A stretch of 42,495 nucleotides of DNA from Candidatus Oscillibacter pullicola (GTDB taxonomy: Bacteria > Bacillota > Clostridia > Oscillospirales > Oscillospiraceae), in NCBI GenBank assembly GCA_019118935.1, contig DWXY01000098.1, positions 1 through 42,495 of the forward strand. Direction: 5' to 3'. Below, piece after piece: positions 30,460-38,301 of this stretch (positions within the stretch are counted from its first letter, which is position 1; each line of letters starts with the position of its first letter). Below the pieces are notes generated by a model. It was not told the origin of the DNA, did not search any database, and worked only from the letters and a program-made list of their open reading frames with translations. The translations under genes were made by a program, and so were the position numbers.

Positions 30460-31581
30460 ATGGCTGAAAAATCCAAAGTCTACTTTGCGGACTTCCGCGC
30501 CCCCAGCTGGCGGGAGAACCTGCCCCAGAAGCTGGCCCGGCTGATGATGACCGCCGGCTTCGGCGACATTGATATGGACGGCAAGTACGTGGCCATCAAG
30601 ATGCACTTCGGCGAGCCGGGCAACCTGGCCTATCTCCGCCCCAACTGGGCCCGGGCCGTGGTGGACCTGGTCAAGTCCCACGGCGGCAAGCCCTTCCTGA
30701 CGGACTGCAACACCCTGTACGTGGGCGGCCGGAAAAACGCCCTGGACCACATCGAATCCGCCTATATCAACGGCTTCACCCCCTACACCACCGGCTGCCA
30801 CATCCTGATCGCCGACGGCCTGAAGGGCAACGACGAGGTGGAGGTCCCCGTGGAGGGCGGGGAGTATGTGAAGTCCGCCAAGATCGGCCGTGCGGTGATG
30901 GACGCGGACGTGTTCATCTCCCTGACCCACTTCAAGGGCCACGAGCAGGCCGGCATGGGCGGCGCCCTGAAGAACATCGGCATGGGCTGCGGCTCCCGGG
31001 CCGGCAAGATGGAGCAGCACAACTCCGGCAAGCCCTTCGTCAAGCAGAAGAAGTGCATCGGCTGCCGGGCCTGCGCCAAGATCTGCGCCCACGGCGCCCC
31101 CCAGTTCGGCGCCGACGGCAAGGCCACCATCGACACGGACAAGTGCGTGGGCTGCGCCCGGTGCCTGGCGGTGTGCCCCAAGGACGCCATCCAGTGCCTG
31201 TATGACGAGGCGCCCGCCATTCTGAACAAGAAGATCGCCGAGTACACCAAGGCGGTGGTGGACGGCCGTCCCTGCTTCCACGTGTCCCTGGTGGTGGATG
31301 TCTCCCCCAACTGCGACTGCCATGCGGAGAACGACGTCCCCATCGTCCCGGACGTGGGCATGTTCGCCTCCTTCGACCCGGTGGCCCTGGACCAGGCCTG
31401 TGCCGATGCCGTGCTGGCCCAGACCCCCGCGCCCAACTCCGCCCTGTTTGACGAGGGGTGCGACTGCTCCTCCGGTGACTACTTCCACGCCGCCCATCCG
31501 GACACGGACTGGGCCGTCTGCCTGGAGCACGCGGAGAAGATCGGCATCGGCACCCGGGCATACGAGCTCATCAAGATCTGA
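30460..31581 (+). CDS. DUF362 protein with two 4Fe-4S clusters
   Basis: A 373-residue protein. The DUF362 domain (~5-190 and again ~255-373) includes KMHFGEPGN and SLTHFKGHEQAGMGGALKNIGMGCGSR. Inserted at ~195-245 is a ferredoxin module with two classical motifs, CxxCxxCxxxC at Cys199/202/205/209 and CxxCxxCxxxCP at Cys229/232/235/239. No signal peptide. The family is widespread in anaerobes and presumed to be an electron-transfer or redox protein; the reaction is unknown. AAAAGGAG lies upstream of ATG 30460. A perfect terminator follows. Confidence 0.9.
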   Translation: MAEKSKVYFADFRAPSWRENLPQKLARLMMTAGFGDIDMDGKYVAIKMHFGEPGNLAYLRPNWARAVVDLVKSHGGKPFLTDCNTLYVGGRKNALDHIESAYINGFTPYTTGCHILIADGLKGNDEVEVPVEGGEYVKSAKIGRAVMDADVFISLTHFKGHEQAGMGGALKNIGMGCGSRAGKMEQHNSGKPFVKQKKCIGCRACAKICAHGAPQFGADGKATIDTDKCVGCARCLAVCPKDAIQCLYDEAPAILNKKIAEYTKAVVDGRPCFHVSLVVDVSPNCDCHAENDVPIVPDVGMFASFDPVALDQACADAVLAQTPAPNSALFDEGCDCSSGDYFHAAHPDTDWAVCLEHAEKIGIGTRAYELIKI

Positions 31582-31585
31582 ATCC

Positions 31586-31623
31586 AAAAAGAAGCAGGAC
31601 TTTTACAAGTCCTGCTTCTTTTT
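31586..31623. terminator. Bidirectional terminator
   Basis: A 17-bp perfect stem, AAAAAGAAGCAGGACTT (31586-31602) with 31607-31623, and a TTAC loop. It serves the DUF362 gene (plus) and the DUF4358 lipoprotein gene (minus). Confidence 0.95.
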
Positions 31624-31642
31624 CTGTGCTGTGGACGGCCGC

Positions 31643-32458
31643 TCAGGCGAACAGGGCGTTGAACTGCTCCACCACCGCGTCCGCGCCGGTGTGTGCCACC
31701 AGCATCACAAAGCTGCCGTTGGAGACGATGCGGGACTCATTCTTCCACATCTCTGTGGGCTCCGGATACCAGGCACCGCCGGGGCTGGTGCCGTCCCCCA
31801 CCTGATAGTCGATCCGAGCCTGGAAGATGTCCTTCACCGCCTGGACATCGCCGCTGTTCTCCACCTCCACCAGGGCGATCTCGTCACCGGAGGCGGAGAT
31901 CATGGCCATCTGCACCAGGCACTGCTTGGTGGCGATGGCGGAGAGTCCCGCATAGAACGTATCCAGCGCCTCTCCCTCCACGGCCATCAGGGAGGGCCAC
32001 GTCTCCTGGTCCCCGGTCACGGAAGCGCAGAAATCCGCCAGATCCACGCTGGAAGCGGACTCTTCCGGGGGCTCAGGGGCAGGCTGGACCGGCGTCTCCG
32101 GCTCCTTGTCCGGCTGCTGGGGCTTTGTGTCCTCCACCGGCTGGTATACCGGCTTCTCCGCCGGGTCCGCCGGACGGCTCCCCGTCTCCGGCTCCTTCGC
32201 CGGGTCCGCGGGGCGGGAACCCAGAGCCGGCTCGTCCTCCTGAGGCTGCTGGGAATCATCCGCCGTCTCCTGGTCCTCTATGGTCACAGGGATGCCGTCC
32301 TCCCCGCCGGTTTCCAAAGTCTCTTCCTCCCGGGGCGGCGCGACTTCCTCCATCTCCTGGTCCTGGGCGGCGTCCTCCTGCGCCTCCGTTCCCCTGCAGG
32401 CGGCCAGCGCCAGTGTCAGCGCCAGTGCCAGCAGCAGTGCAAGTCCTCTCTTTTTCAT
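31643..32458 (-). CDS. DUF4358 lipoprotein with Pro/Glu-rich stalk
   Basis: A 271-residue secreted lipoprotein: signal KKRGLALLLALALTLALAAC with acylated Cys21, then a ~115-residue disordered stalk rich in Glu, Pro and Asp that contains two near-identical copies of the octamer GSRPADPA. A globular C-terminal DUF4358 domain (~140-271) follows, with TKQCLVQMAMISASGDEIALVEV. DUF4358 proteins are surface proteins of Clostridia with unknown role. GGAGAG lies upstream of the ATG. The gene stands alone between a shared terminator and a region without a recognisable minus-strand promoter. Confidence 0.85.
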   Translation of the reverse strand: MKKRGLALLLALALTLALAACRGTEAQEDAAQDQEMEEVAPPREEETLETGGEDGIPVTIEDQETADDSQQPQEDEPALGSRPADPAKEPETGSRPADPAEKPVYQPVEDTKPQQPDKEPETPVQPAPEPPEESASSVDLADFCASVTGDQETWPSLMAVEGEALDTFYAGLSAIATKQCLVQMAMISASGDEIALVEVENSGDVQAVKDIFQARIDYQVGDGTSPGGAWYPEPTEMWKNESRIVSNGSFVMLVAHTGADAVVEQFNALFA

Positions 32459-32597
32459 GTCTCTCTCCTAATCTCTCATGGGATTTCGCGGCGCTTCGCC
32501 GCGGTCTGAGAGGTTAGACGGGCTCCGCGGAAAAAAGTTCCCGCTCCGGCAATTTTTCTCCGCCGCTCCGCCCGCGGCCGCCCCTGCGTGCATAACA

Positions 32598-32626
32598 TTG
32601 ACTTTTTTCGGAAATTCAAATATAAT
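32598..32626 (+). promoter_or_regulatory. Strong promoter of brnQ
   Basis: -35 TTGACT (32598-32603), 17-bp spacer, -10 TATAAT (32621-32626). One mismatch to consensus. The transcript would begin near 32633, giving a leader of about 100 nt. Confidence 0.85.
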
Positions 32627-32656
32627 CGACTTATCCAAACATCGGAAAAATGCACA

Positions 32657-32679
32657 GGCCGCGCGTCATCCGCGCGGCC
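32657..32679 (+). promoter_or_regulatory. Hairpin in the brnQ leader
   Basis: A 9-bp GC-rich stem, GGCCGCGCG (32657-32665) with 32671-32679, loop TCATC, followed by GCTTTGCCC. The T-run is too short for a sure terminator. It is about 25 nt from the transcript start and could act as an attenuator; no T-box or Leu/Ile/Val-rich leader peptide was seen. Confidence 0.45.
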
Positions 32680-32735
32680 GCTTTGCCCTTATCCGGCGGA
32701 CATCCGCCCGCTTGCAGAGCAAGAGGAGGTCTCCC

Positions 32736-34016
32736 ATGAAGAAACACCTTCAGGACAGCCTGGTCATCGGTTTCGCCCTGTTCTCCATGTTTTTTGGCGC
32801 GGGAAACGTCATCTTCCCCCCTTATCTGGGTCTGGAATCCGGTCCGGAGTGGCTAGTCGGCTTTTTCAGTTACTTTATGGCCGACATCGGACTGGCCCTG
32901 CTGGCCATGTTCGCCATCCTCCGCCAGGGAAGTCCCGACGGGATCACCGCCCGCATCGGCAGGATTCCCTCCACAGTGCTCATGTGCGCCATTGTGCTGT
33001 GCATCGGCCCCATGCTGGCCATCCCCCGGACCGCCGCCACCACCTACGAGACCTCTCTGGCCCCGCTGGTGTCCGGCTTCAGCCCGGTGCTCTTCTCCAT
33101 CCTCTTCTTTCTGCTGATCCTGCTGCTGTGCGTGCGGGAGACGGCGGTGGTGGACATCGTGGGCAAGATCCTGACCCCCGCCCTGCTGATCGGCCTGCTG
33201 GTTTTGATCGTGGTGGGCGTGGTGAATCCCATCGGGCCGGTGGGTGGGCGGCCGCTGGTGGAGAATGTGGCCGCCACCGGCGTGGAGGCCGGTTATCAGA
33301 CCATGGACGTGCTGGCGGCCATCGTGTTCGGCTATATCATTCTGAAGAGCGCCCGGGAGAAGGGACACACGACTCCCGGCGCCCAGCTCCGGGTAGTGTC
33401 CGGCGCCAGTCTGGTGGCGGGCATCGGCCTGCTGGTGGTCTATCTGGGGCTGACTTATCTGGGCGCCACCACCGCCCGCTTCTTCGACATCACCGTGGAC
33501 CGCACGTTCCTGGTGGTGTCCATTGTCCGGAACCTGCTGGGACAGGCGGGCATCATCCTCTTTGCCGTGGTGGTGGCCCTGGCCTGTGTCACCACCGCCG
33601 TGGGGCTGGTCAGCGCCTGCGCCGATTACTTCTCCGGCCTCTCGGGGGGCCGCGTCTCCTACCGCACGCTGGTGTGCGTCATCTGCGTGTTCAGCGCCGT
33701 GGTGTCCAACTTCGGCCTCAATGAGATCATCGCCATCGCATCCCCCATCCTCAGCGTGGTCTATCCCCCCACGCTGGTGCTGATCGTGCTGGCCCTGTTC
33801 GGCAGCCGCATCCGCCGGGACTGGGTGTTCCGCCTGGCGGCCCTGGGCGCCCTGGCGGTGAGCCTGCTGGAGGTGGTCCGCACCTACACCGGTGCGGAGC
33901 TGGCCTTCCTGGACCTGCTGCCCCTGGCGTCTCTGGATTTCGGCTGGGTGCTGCCCGCCGCCGTCTGCGGCGCGGTGGGCGCCCTGATCCCCGGCGGCCG
34001 GACTGCCGCCCCCTGA
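32736..34016 (+). CDS. brnQ: BrnQ branched-chain amino acid:cation symporter
   Basis: A 426-residue, 12-helix transporter of the LIVCS family. The N-terminus KKHLQDSLVIGFALFSMFFGAGNVIFPPYLG holds the family signature GAGNxIFP, followed by IGPMLAIPRTAATTYE at ~88-103. It imports leucine, isoleucine and valine with Na+ or H+ across the cytoplasmic membrane. AGAGGAGG precedes ATG 32736; in-frame upstream starts lack a site and would add the leader sequence. It has a strong promoter and a structured leader, so control at transcription is likely. Confidence 0.95.
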   Translation: MKKHLQDSLVIGFALFSMFFGAGNVIFPPYLGLESGPEWLVGFFSYFMADIGLALLAMFAILRQGSPDGITARIGRIPSTVLMCAIVLCIGPMLAIPRTAATTYETSLAPLVSGFSPVLFSILFFLLILLLCVRETAVVDIVGKILTPALLIGLLVLIVVGVVNPIGPVGGRPLVENVAATGVEAGYQTMDVLAAIVFGYIILKSAREKGHTTPGAQLRVVSGASLVAGIGLLVVYLGLTYLGATTARFFDITVDRTFLVVSIVRNLLGQAGIILFAVVVALACVTTAVGLVSACADYFSGLSGGRVSYRTLVCVICVFSAVVSNFGLNEIIAIASPILSVVYPPTLVLIVLALFGSRIRRDWVFRLAALGALAVSLLEVVRTYTGAELAFLDLLPLASLDFGWVLPAAVCGAVGALIPGGRTAAP

Positions 34017-34056
34017 CCCCGTATTTTCATTTTTCACATACTGGAGGACTGATCCC

Positions 34057-34449
34057 ATGAAACAGCACTATCAAGGTCTCGGCCACATCGCCGTGTACAC
34101 AGCGGATATGGATGCCAGCATCGCCTTTTACGAGAAGATCGGCGGCAGCCTGCATCTCCGGGCCCCTGCCTGCCCGCCGGAGCAGCAGCGGGAACTGGCC
34201 CTTGTGGAGTTCGGCGGCTTCCTGGTGGAGCTGATCGCCGCCCCTGTGCCGGAGGGTGTGGGCTGCATCCCCCATTTCGCCGTCTATGTGGACGATGTGG
34301 ACCAGGCCGCCGCGGATCTCCGCGCCGCCGGCGTGGACACCTTCCAGACCGCAGAGAAGTGCGTGATGCCCAACACCTTCGGCGGGTTGGAGAACTGGTT
34401 CTTCACCGGCCCCTCCGGGGAACAGATCGAGCTGCTGCGGATGCTGTAA
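34057..34449 (+). CDS. VOC (glyoxalase/bleomycin resistance) family protein
   Basis: A 130-residue single-chain VOC fold made of two beta-alpha-beta-beta-beta halves: HIAVYTADMDASIAFYEKIGG at 10-30 and HFAVYVDDVDQAAADLRAAGV at ~72-92. Metal ligands are plausible at His10, Glu58, His72 and Glu125. Family members include lactoylglutathione lyase-like, isomerase and dioxygenase enzymes; this one cannot be assigned a substrate. It starts 40 bp after brnQ with no promoter visible between, and is followed by a strong terminator. Confidence 0.85.
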   Translation: MKQHYQGLGHIAVYTADMDASIAFYEKIGGSLHLRAPACPPEQQRELALVEFGGFLVELIAAPVPEGVGCIPHFAVYVDDVDQAAADLRAAGVDTFQTAEKCVMPNTFGGLENWFFTGPSGEQIELLRML

Positions 34450-34466
34450 CAGTTTGATAAAATTAC

Positions 34467-34506
34467 AAAGACAGGCGGACTGCATTTGGCGGTCCGCCTG
34501 TCTTTT
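34467..34506. terminator. Bidirectional terminator between VOC and kinase genes
   Basis: A 14-bp perfect stem, AAAGACAGGCGGAC (34467-34480) with 34492-34505, followed by T on the plus strand. The right arm overlaps the stop codon of the convergent kinase gene. Confidence 0.9.
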
Positions 34507-35797
34507 ATCTGCCGCATTTTCCGCTCTGTCCCGTCAGGGGCAGGCACACCACCAGCTCAAAAGCCCCCTCCCGGGCACCGGCGTCCAGGGTGCCGCCGTA
34601 GCGCTCCGCGATCTCCCGCATCCCGGGGATGCCGAAGCCGTGGGCGGCTTTGTCGGCCTTGGTGGTGGCAAGATCCGGCTGCACCGCGCCGCCCAGGGTG
34701 TTCTCCACCCGCAGCATGAAGAGGCCCTTGTCCGCCTTGCAGCGGACGGTGATCCGCCGTTCCCCGGCGTCCCGGGTGCCCTCCAGGGCGTTGTCCAGGG
34801 CGTTGCCCAGCAGGGCGCACAGGTCCATGTCCGCCACCGGCAGGTCCCGGGGCAGGGAGACGGCGAAGTCCGCGGCGACTCCCTCCCGCTCCATGGCCTC
34901 CGCCTTGGCGGTGAGGACGGCGTTGGCCGCCTCGTTCTCGCAGAGCCGTCTGGTTCCCCGCAGGGCCGGGGAACCGGCGATCTGGTCCAGATAGCCGATG
35001 GCCCCCTGTTCATCTCCCTGTTCCAGGAGACCCCGGACCGCCGTCAGGTGGTTCCGCAGGTCGTGGCGCAGGCGGCGCACCTGGGTCTCCTGCTGCCGGA
35101 GGCCCTGATAGTAGACCTCCCGCAGGCCCGTCAGGCGTTCGGCCTGCTCCAGCCGCTCGTGGTCCGCCAGAATCAGAATGGCGAACAGCAGGACCAGGGA
35201 AGTCAGAAACACGAAGGGCAGCACCACCATGCCCTGGTTCATGGCCACGGCATAGACCTCGGCGGACTCGTACCGCCGGAAGGTCAGCAGCACCACGGCG
35301 ACCAGGGCGCACAGGGGCATGGCCGCCAGGCCCAGCACCAGCTTCCACAGCCGCCGGGAGAGCACCACCGGCTCCCGGGGCAGGCGGCGGCGCAGCAGCA
35401 GCCACAGCGGGCCGAACACCAGCGGGCGGGCCAGGCGCACCAGCATGTCATAGAACAAGTCGTTGATCCGCTCCACGTAGGAGTCCAGAAAGGCACACAC
35501 GGACATCTCCAGGCAGAAGAAGATGATGCACACCGCCAGCCGCCCCACCCGGTCGCCCCGGGTAGAGAGGAAGAACAAGGCGAAAAACACCGGCAGCGTA
35601 TAGAGCAGGTTGGGATCGCCGATCCAGATCACCATGCCGCTGGACCCTGCCAGGAGCAGGAAGAGCAGCACCTTCCAGAAGCGCCCCTTCCGGGGTCGGA
35701 CAAAGGGGGCACAGAGCTTGTAGAGGAAAAAGCCGCTGGCCGCCACCGTCAGAAAATAGCCGCAGTTGAGCCAGGTCTGCCAGAGAACATCCCGCAT
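34505..35797 (-). CDS. GHKL-type (AgrC/LytS-like) sensor histidine kinase
   Basis: A 430-residue kinase with six or so N-terminal helices (~8-215), a coiled region, and a GHKL catalytic part. The phospho-acceptor segment is LRHDLRNHLTAVRGLL (His in HDLRNH), the N-box is CALLGNALDNALEG and the G-box is HGFGIPGMREIAERYGG. This is the HPK10 layout that pairs with LytTR regulators, often for peptide sensing. The start is set at ATG 35797, where GGAGG is seven bases upstream; ATG 35803 is only one base away from it. It lies 2 bp after the response regulator stop. Confidence 0.9.
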   Translation of the reverse strand: MRDVLWQTWLNCGYFLTVAASGFFLYKLCAPFVRPRKGRFWKVLLFLLLAGSSGMVIWIGDPNLLYTLPVFFALFFLSTRGDRVGRLAVCIIFFCLEMSVCAFLDSYVERINDLFYDMLVRLARPLVFGPLWLLLRRRLPREPVVLSRRLWKLVLGLAAMPLCALVAVVLLTFRRYESAEVYAVAMNQGMVVLPFVFLTSLVLLFAILILADHERLEQAERLTGLREVYYQGLRQQETQVRRLRHDLRNHLTAVRGLLEQGDEQGAIGYLDQIAGSPALRGTRRLCENEAANAVLTAKAEAMEREGVAADFAVSLPRDLPVADMDLCALLGNALDNALEGTRDAGERRITVRCKADKGLFMLRVENTLGGAVQPDLATTKADKAAHGFGIPGMREIAERYGGTLDAGAREGAFELVVCLPLTGQSGKCGR

Positions 35798-35799
35798 TC

Positions 35800-36513
35800 T
35801 CATCCCTCCAGCTCCGCCCGGGTCAGAGCCAGCAGGGCCGACTGCTGGCACGACCGGCTCACCGGCAGCCGCCGGCCGTCCCGCAGCACCACTTCGCCGC
35901 CCTCCATCCGGTCCACGGCTCCCGCCCGGACCAGATACCGCTGGTGGATGCGGACAAAGCCGTCCCCCACCTCCGCGGCCACCGCGTCCAGCTTGCCGTA
36001 GAAGGTGTACTCCCGCCCGGCGGTGACGCAGGTCACCTGCCGCCGGACCGAGACGAAGTACAAAATGTTGGCGACGGGGATGCGGTAGCGGGTGTCCCCG
36101 CTGCGGCAGATGTAGGCCCGGTCCAGGCCCCGGACCAGCGCCGCCTGGGCCCGGTCCAGCACCTCCTCCAGCTGTTCGATCTTCGGGGGCTTCAAGAGAT
36201 ACCCCAGGGCGCCCACGGAGTACCCGTCGAACACGTGGTCGGCGTAGCCGGTGACGAACACCAGCTGGAGTCCGCCGTCCGCCGCCCGGAGCCGCCGGGC
36301 GGTCTCCATGCCGTCCAGCTCCCCCATCTCCATATCCAGAAACACGATGTCCAGCTCTCCGGCGTGACTCTCCAGCCAGCGGAGCAGCCCCTCGCCGGAG
36401 GAGAACTCCCAGAACTGCCCCTGGACGCGCCGCTTTTCCAGGACCCGCTCCAGAGCGGCCCGAAGCACCAGCCGGGCGTCGTAGATATCGTCACAGATGC
36501 CGATCCGCAGCAT
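35800..36513 (-). CDS. LytTR-family response regulator
   Basis: A 237-residue regulator. The receiver domain (~1-125) has the acidic pair in ICDDIYDA, the phospho-acceptor Asp in VFLDMEMGELDG and the Lys in YLLKPP. The LytTR DNA-binding domain (~135-235) shows ILYFVSVRRQVTCVTAGREYTFYGKL and FVRIHQRYLVR. ATG 36513 has GAGG eight bases upstream and is preferred over the upstream GTG/ATG pair. First gene of a two-gene operon with the GHKL kinase, divergent from traX and the Bce-like genes, which are its most likely targets besides itself. Confidence 0.92.
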   Translation of the reverse strand: MLRIGICDDIYDARLVLRAALERVLEKRRVQGQFWEFSSGEGLLRWLESHAGELDIVFLDMEMGELDGMETARRLRAADGGLQLVFVTGYADHVFDGYSVGALGYLLKPPKIEQLEEVLDRAQAALVRGLDRAYICRSGDTRYRIPVANILYFVSVRRQVTCVTAGREYTFYGKLDAVAAEVGDGFVRIHQRYLVRAGAVDRMEGGEVVLRDGRRLPVSRSCQQSALLALTRAELEG

Positions 36514-36586
36514 CTCCATCACCTCAAACCGAAAACTGCCCGCCGGAGTCCGGCAGGGGGCGCTTTGCGCCCTAAACTACCTGCCC

Positions 36587-36615
36587 ATTCTACCACAGGA
36601 ACCGCCGTCTGCCAA
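36587..36615 (-). promoter_or_regulatory. Promoter of the LytTR two-component operon
   Basis: -35 TTGGCA (36615-36610), 17-bp spacer, extended -10 TGGTAGAAT (TAGAAT 36592-36587) on the minus strand. Confidence 0.7.
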
Positions 36616-36616
36616 A

Positions 36617-36678
36617 CCAAACTTGACGGCAAAACCGCCAAAGTTGTCATCCCGCCTCCTGCCGATGCAAAACTTGAC
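36617..36678 (-). promoter_or_regulatory. Three direct repeats, candidate LytTR regulator binding sites
   Basis: Read on the minus strand: GTCAAGTTTTG (36678-36668), GACAACTTTGG (36648-36638) and GTCAAGTTTGG (36627-36617), i.e. GWCAASTTTKG. The spacings are 30 and 21 bp, about three and two helical turns, and the last repeat ends one base before the -35. This is a typical activator arrangement. Confidence 0.55.
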
Positions 36679-36684
36679 ATCCAA

Positions 36685-36725
36685 GCCGCCGCAGATGACA
36701 ACCCCGTTTGCGGCGGCCCTTTTTT
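36685..36725 (+). terminator. Terminator-like hairpin upstream of traX
   Basis: GCCGCCGCA (36685-36693) pairs with TGCGGCGGC (36709-36717), with a 15-nt loop, followed by CC and six T. It lies 36 bp before the traX start, so it would stop upstream plus-strand transcripts or act as an attenuator. Confidence 0.6.
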
Positions 36726-36760
36726 CGCGGTACGCTGGTGTCAACAAGGAGGGAAACACC

Positions 36761-37534
36761 ATGACAAACACCACTGCCATCTCCCGCTCCCGCGTGTGGA
36801 GCGTCCTCACCACCCCCGCCGCCATCCCCCAGACGGGGCCCCGGCTGAAAACCAACCTGGACACGGACCTCTTAAAACTCATCGCCATCGTCTCCATGCT
36901 GATCGACCACATCGGCGGCACCTTCTTCCCGGAGGTGGGCGTGTTCCGCTGGATCGGCCGGCTGGCCTTCCCCATCTTCTGCTACTGCCTGACGGTGGGA
37001 TTGCTGTACACCCACGACGTGCGGAAGTACCTGACCCGGCTGGGGATCTTCGCCCTCATCAGCCAGCCCTTCTATATCCTGGCCTTCCACCCCATCAGCG
37101 AATTCTGGGCCAACCTCACCAACTGGAACATCTTCTTCACACTGTTCCTCAGTCTCCTGGGCATGTACGGCCTCAAGGAGCGGAAGTGGTGGCTGTTCTC
37201 CCTGGCCCTCTTCGTCGTCAGCTGGTGGAACTTCGACTACTCCGGCGGCGGTATCCAGCTGATGCTGATCTTCTACCTCTGCCGGAACCGGCCCGGTCTC
37301 GGCGCGGCGCTGTATCTCCTCAGCTATCTGCCCGCCCTGTGGGGCGGCTGGCCGGAGGATCCCCTGTGCCTGACGGTGGGCGGCCTCTGCATCGACTGGT
37401 CCTTCTTCGCCGTCTTCGCCGCGCCGCTGATCTTCTGCGCCACCCACTCCCGCATCAAGGTCAACAAGTGGTTCTTCTACGCCTTCTATCCCGCCCACCT
37501 GGCGGCCATCGCCCTGGTGCAGAACATCCTGTGA
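36761..37534 (+). CDS. TraX family membrane protein
   Basis: A 257-residue protein with about eight helices after a ~30-residue cytoplasmic N-terminus. The TraX signature LDTDLLKLIAIVSMLIDHIGG (residues ~33-53) is followed by FRWIGRLAFPIFCYCLTVGL. F-plasmid TraX acetylates pilin; chromosomal TraX proteins in Firmicutes are thought to be acyltransferases of the same fold acting on envelope components. Substrate unknown. AAGGAGGG precedes the ATG. It lies 19 bp upstream of the ABC ATPase gene, suggesting one operon facing the LytTR regulator. Confidence 0.88.
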   Translation: MTNTTAISRSRVWSVLTTPAAIPQTGPRLKTNLDTDLLKLIAIVSMLIDHIGGTFFPEVGVFRWIGRLAFPIFCYCLTVGLLYTHDVRKYLTRLGIFALISQPFYILAFHPISEFWANLTNWNIFFTLFLSLLGMYGLKERKWWLFSLALFVVSWWNFDYSGGGIQLMLIFYLCRNRPGLGAALYLLSYLPALWGGWPEDPLCLTVGGLCIDWSFFAVFAAPLIFCATHSRIKVNKWFFYAFYPAHLAAIALVQNIL

Positions 37535-37553
37535 GTCAGAAAGGAAAAATTTT

Positions 37554-38297
37554 ATGTTAACCGTCAAAGACCTGCACAAATCCTATCAGGTGGGCAAGAC
37601 CACCTACGAGGTCCTGAAGGGCGTGTCCCTGACCGTGGAGAAGGGGGAATTCGTGGCCGTTATGGGCCCCTCCGGCTCCGGCAAGACCACCTTGCTCAAC
37701 TGCATCTCCTGCTACATCCCCATCGACAGCGGAGAGATCACCCTGGGGGAGAAGCAGCTGGCTGATCTCAGCGAGGACACTCTGGCCAAGGTCCGCAACC
37801 AACAGCTGGGCTTCGTGTTCCAGGATTTCCTGCTGCTGGACGGCCTGACAGTCCGGGAGAACATCCTGCTGCCCGCCATCATCGGCGGCACCGTCACCAG
37901 CCAGACGGAGGCCCGGGCGGACCAGCTGTGCGACGTGTTCGGCATCAGCGCCATCCGCTCCAAGTACCCGGCGGAGATCTCCGGCGGCGAGAAGCAGCGG
38001 ACTGCCGTGGCCCGGGCCCTCATCAACCGCCCCCTGCTGATCCTGGCGGACGAGCCCACCGGCAACCTGGACTCCAAGTCCAGCCGGGCGGTGATCCGAT
38101 CCTTTGAGCAGGCCAAGGAATCCCTGGAGGCCACCATCTTCATGGTGACCCACGACTCCTTCGCCGCCTCCTTCTGCGACCGGGTGGTGATCCTCCGGGA
38201 CGGGGTGGTGTGGCGGACCCTGGAAAAGGGCGGCACCGACCGCACCGCCTTCCAGGACCAGCTGCTGGACGCCATCCGGGACATGGGGAAGGAGTGA
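37554..38297 (+). CDS. ABC transporter ATPase, BceA-like
   Basis: A 247-residue ATPase. Walker A GPSGSGKTT (residues ~39-47), Q-loop FVFQDFLLLD, signature ISGGEKQR, Walker B LLILADEP followed by TGNLD, H-loop MVTHDSF. The pattern SYQVGKTTYEVLKGVSLTVEKGEF is typical of BceA/YtrE-like ATPases serving antimicrobial-peptide transporters. It lies 4 bp before its permease gene and 19 bp after traX. Cytoplasmic, membrane-associated. Confidence 0.95.
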   Translation: MLTVKDLHKSYQVGKTTYEVLKGVSLTVEKGEFVAVMGPSGSGKTTLLNCISCYIPIDSGEITLGEKQLADLSEDTLAKVRNQQLGFVFQDFLLLDGLTVRENILLPAIIGGTVTSQTEARADQLCDVFGISAIRSKYPAEISGGEKQRTAVARALINRPLLILADEPTGNLDSKSSRAVIRSFEQAKESLEATIFMVTHDSFAASFCDRVVILRDGVVWRTLEKGGTDRTAFQDQLLDAIRDMGKE

Positions 38298-38301
38298 GAC
38301 C

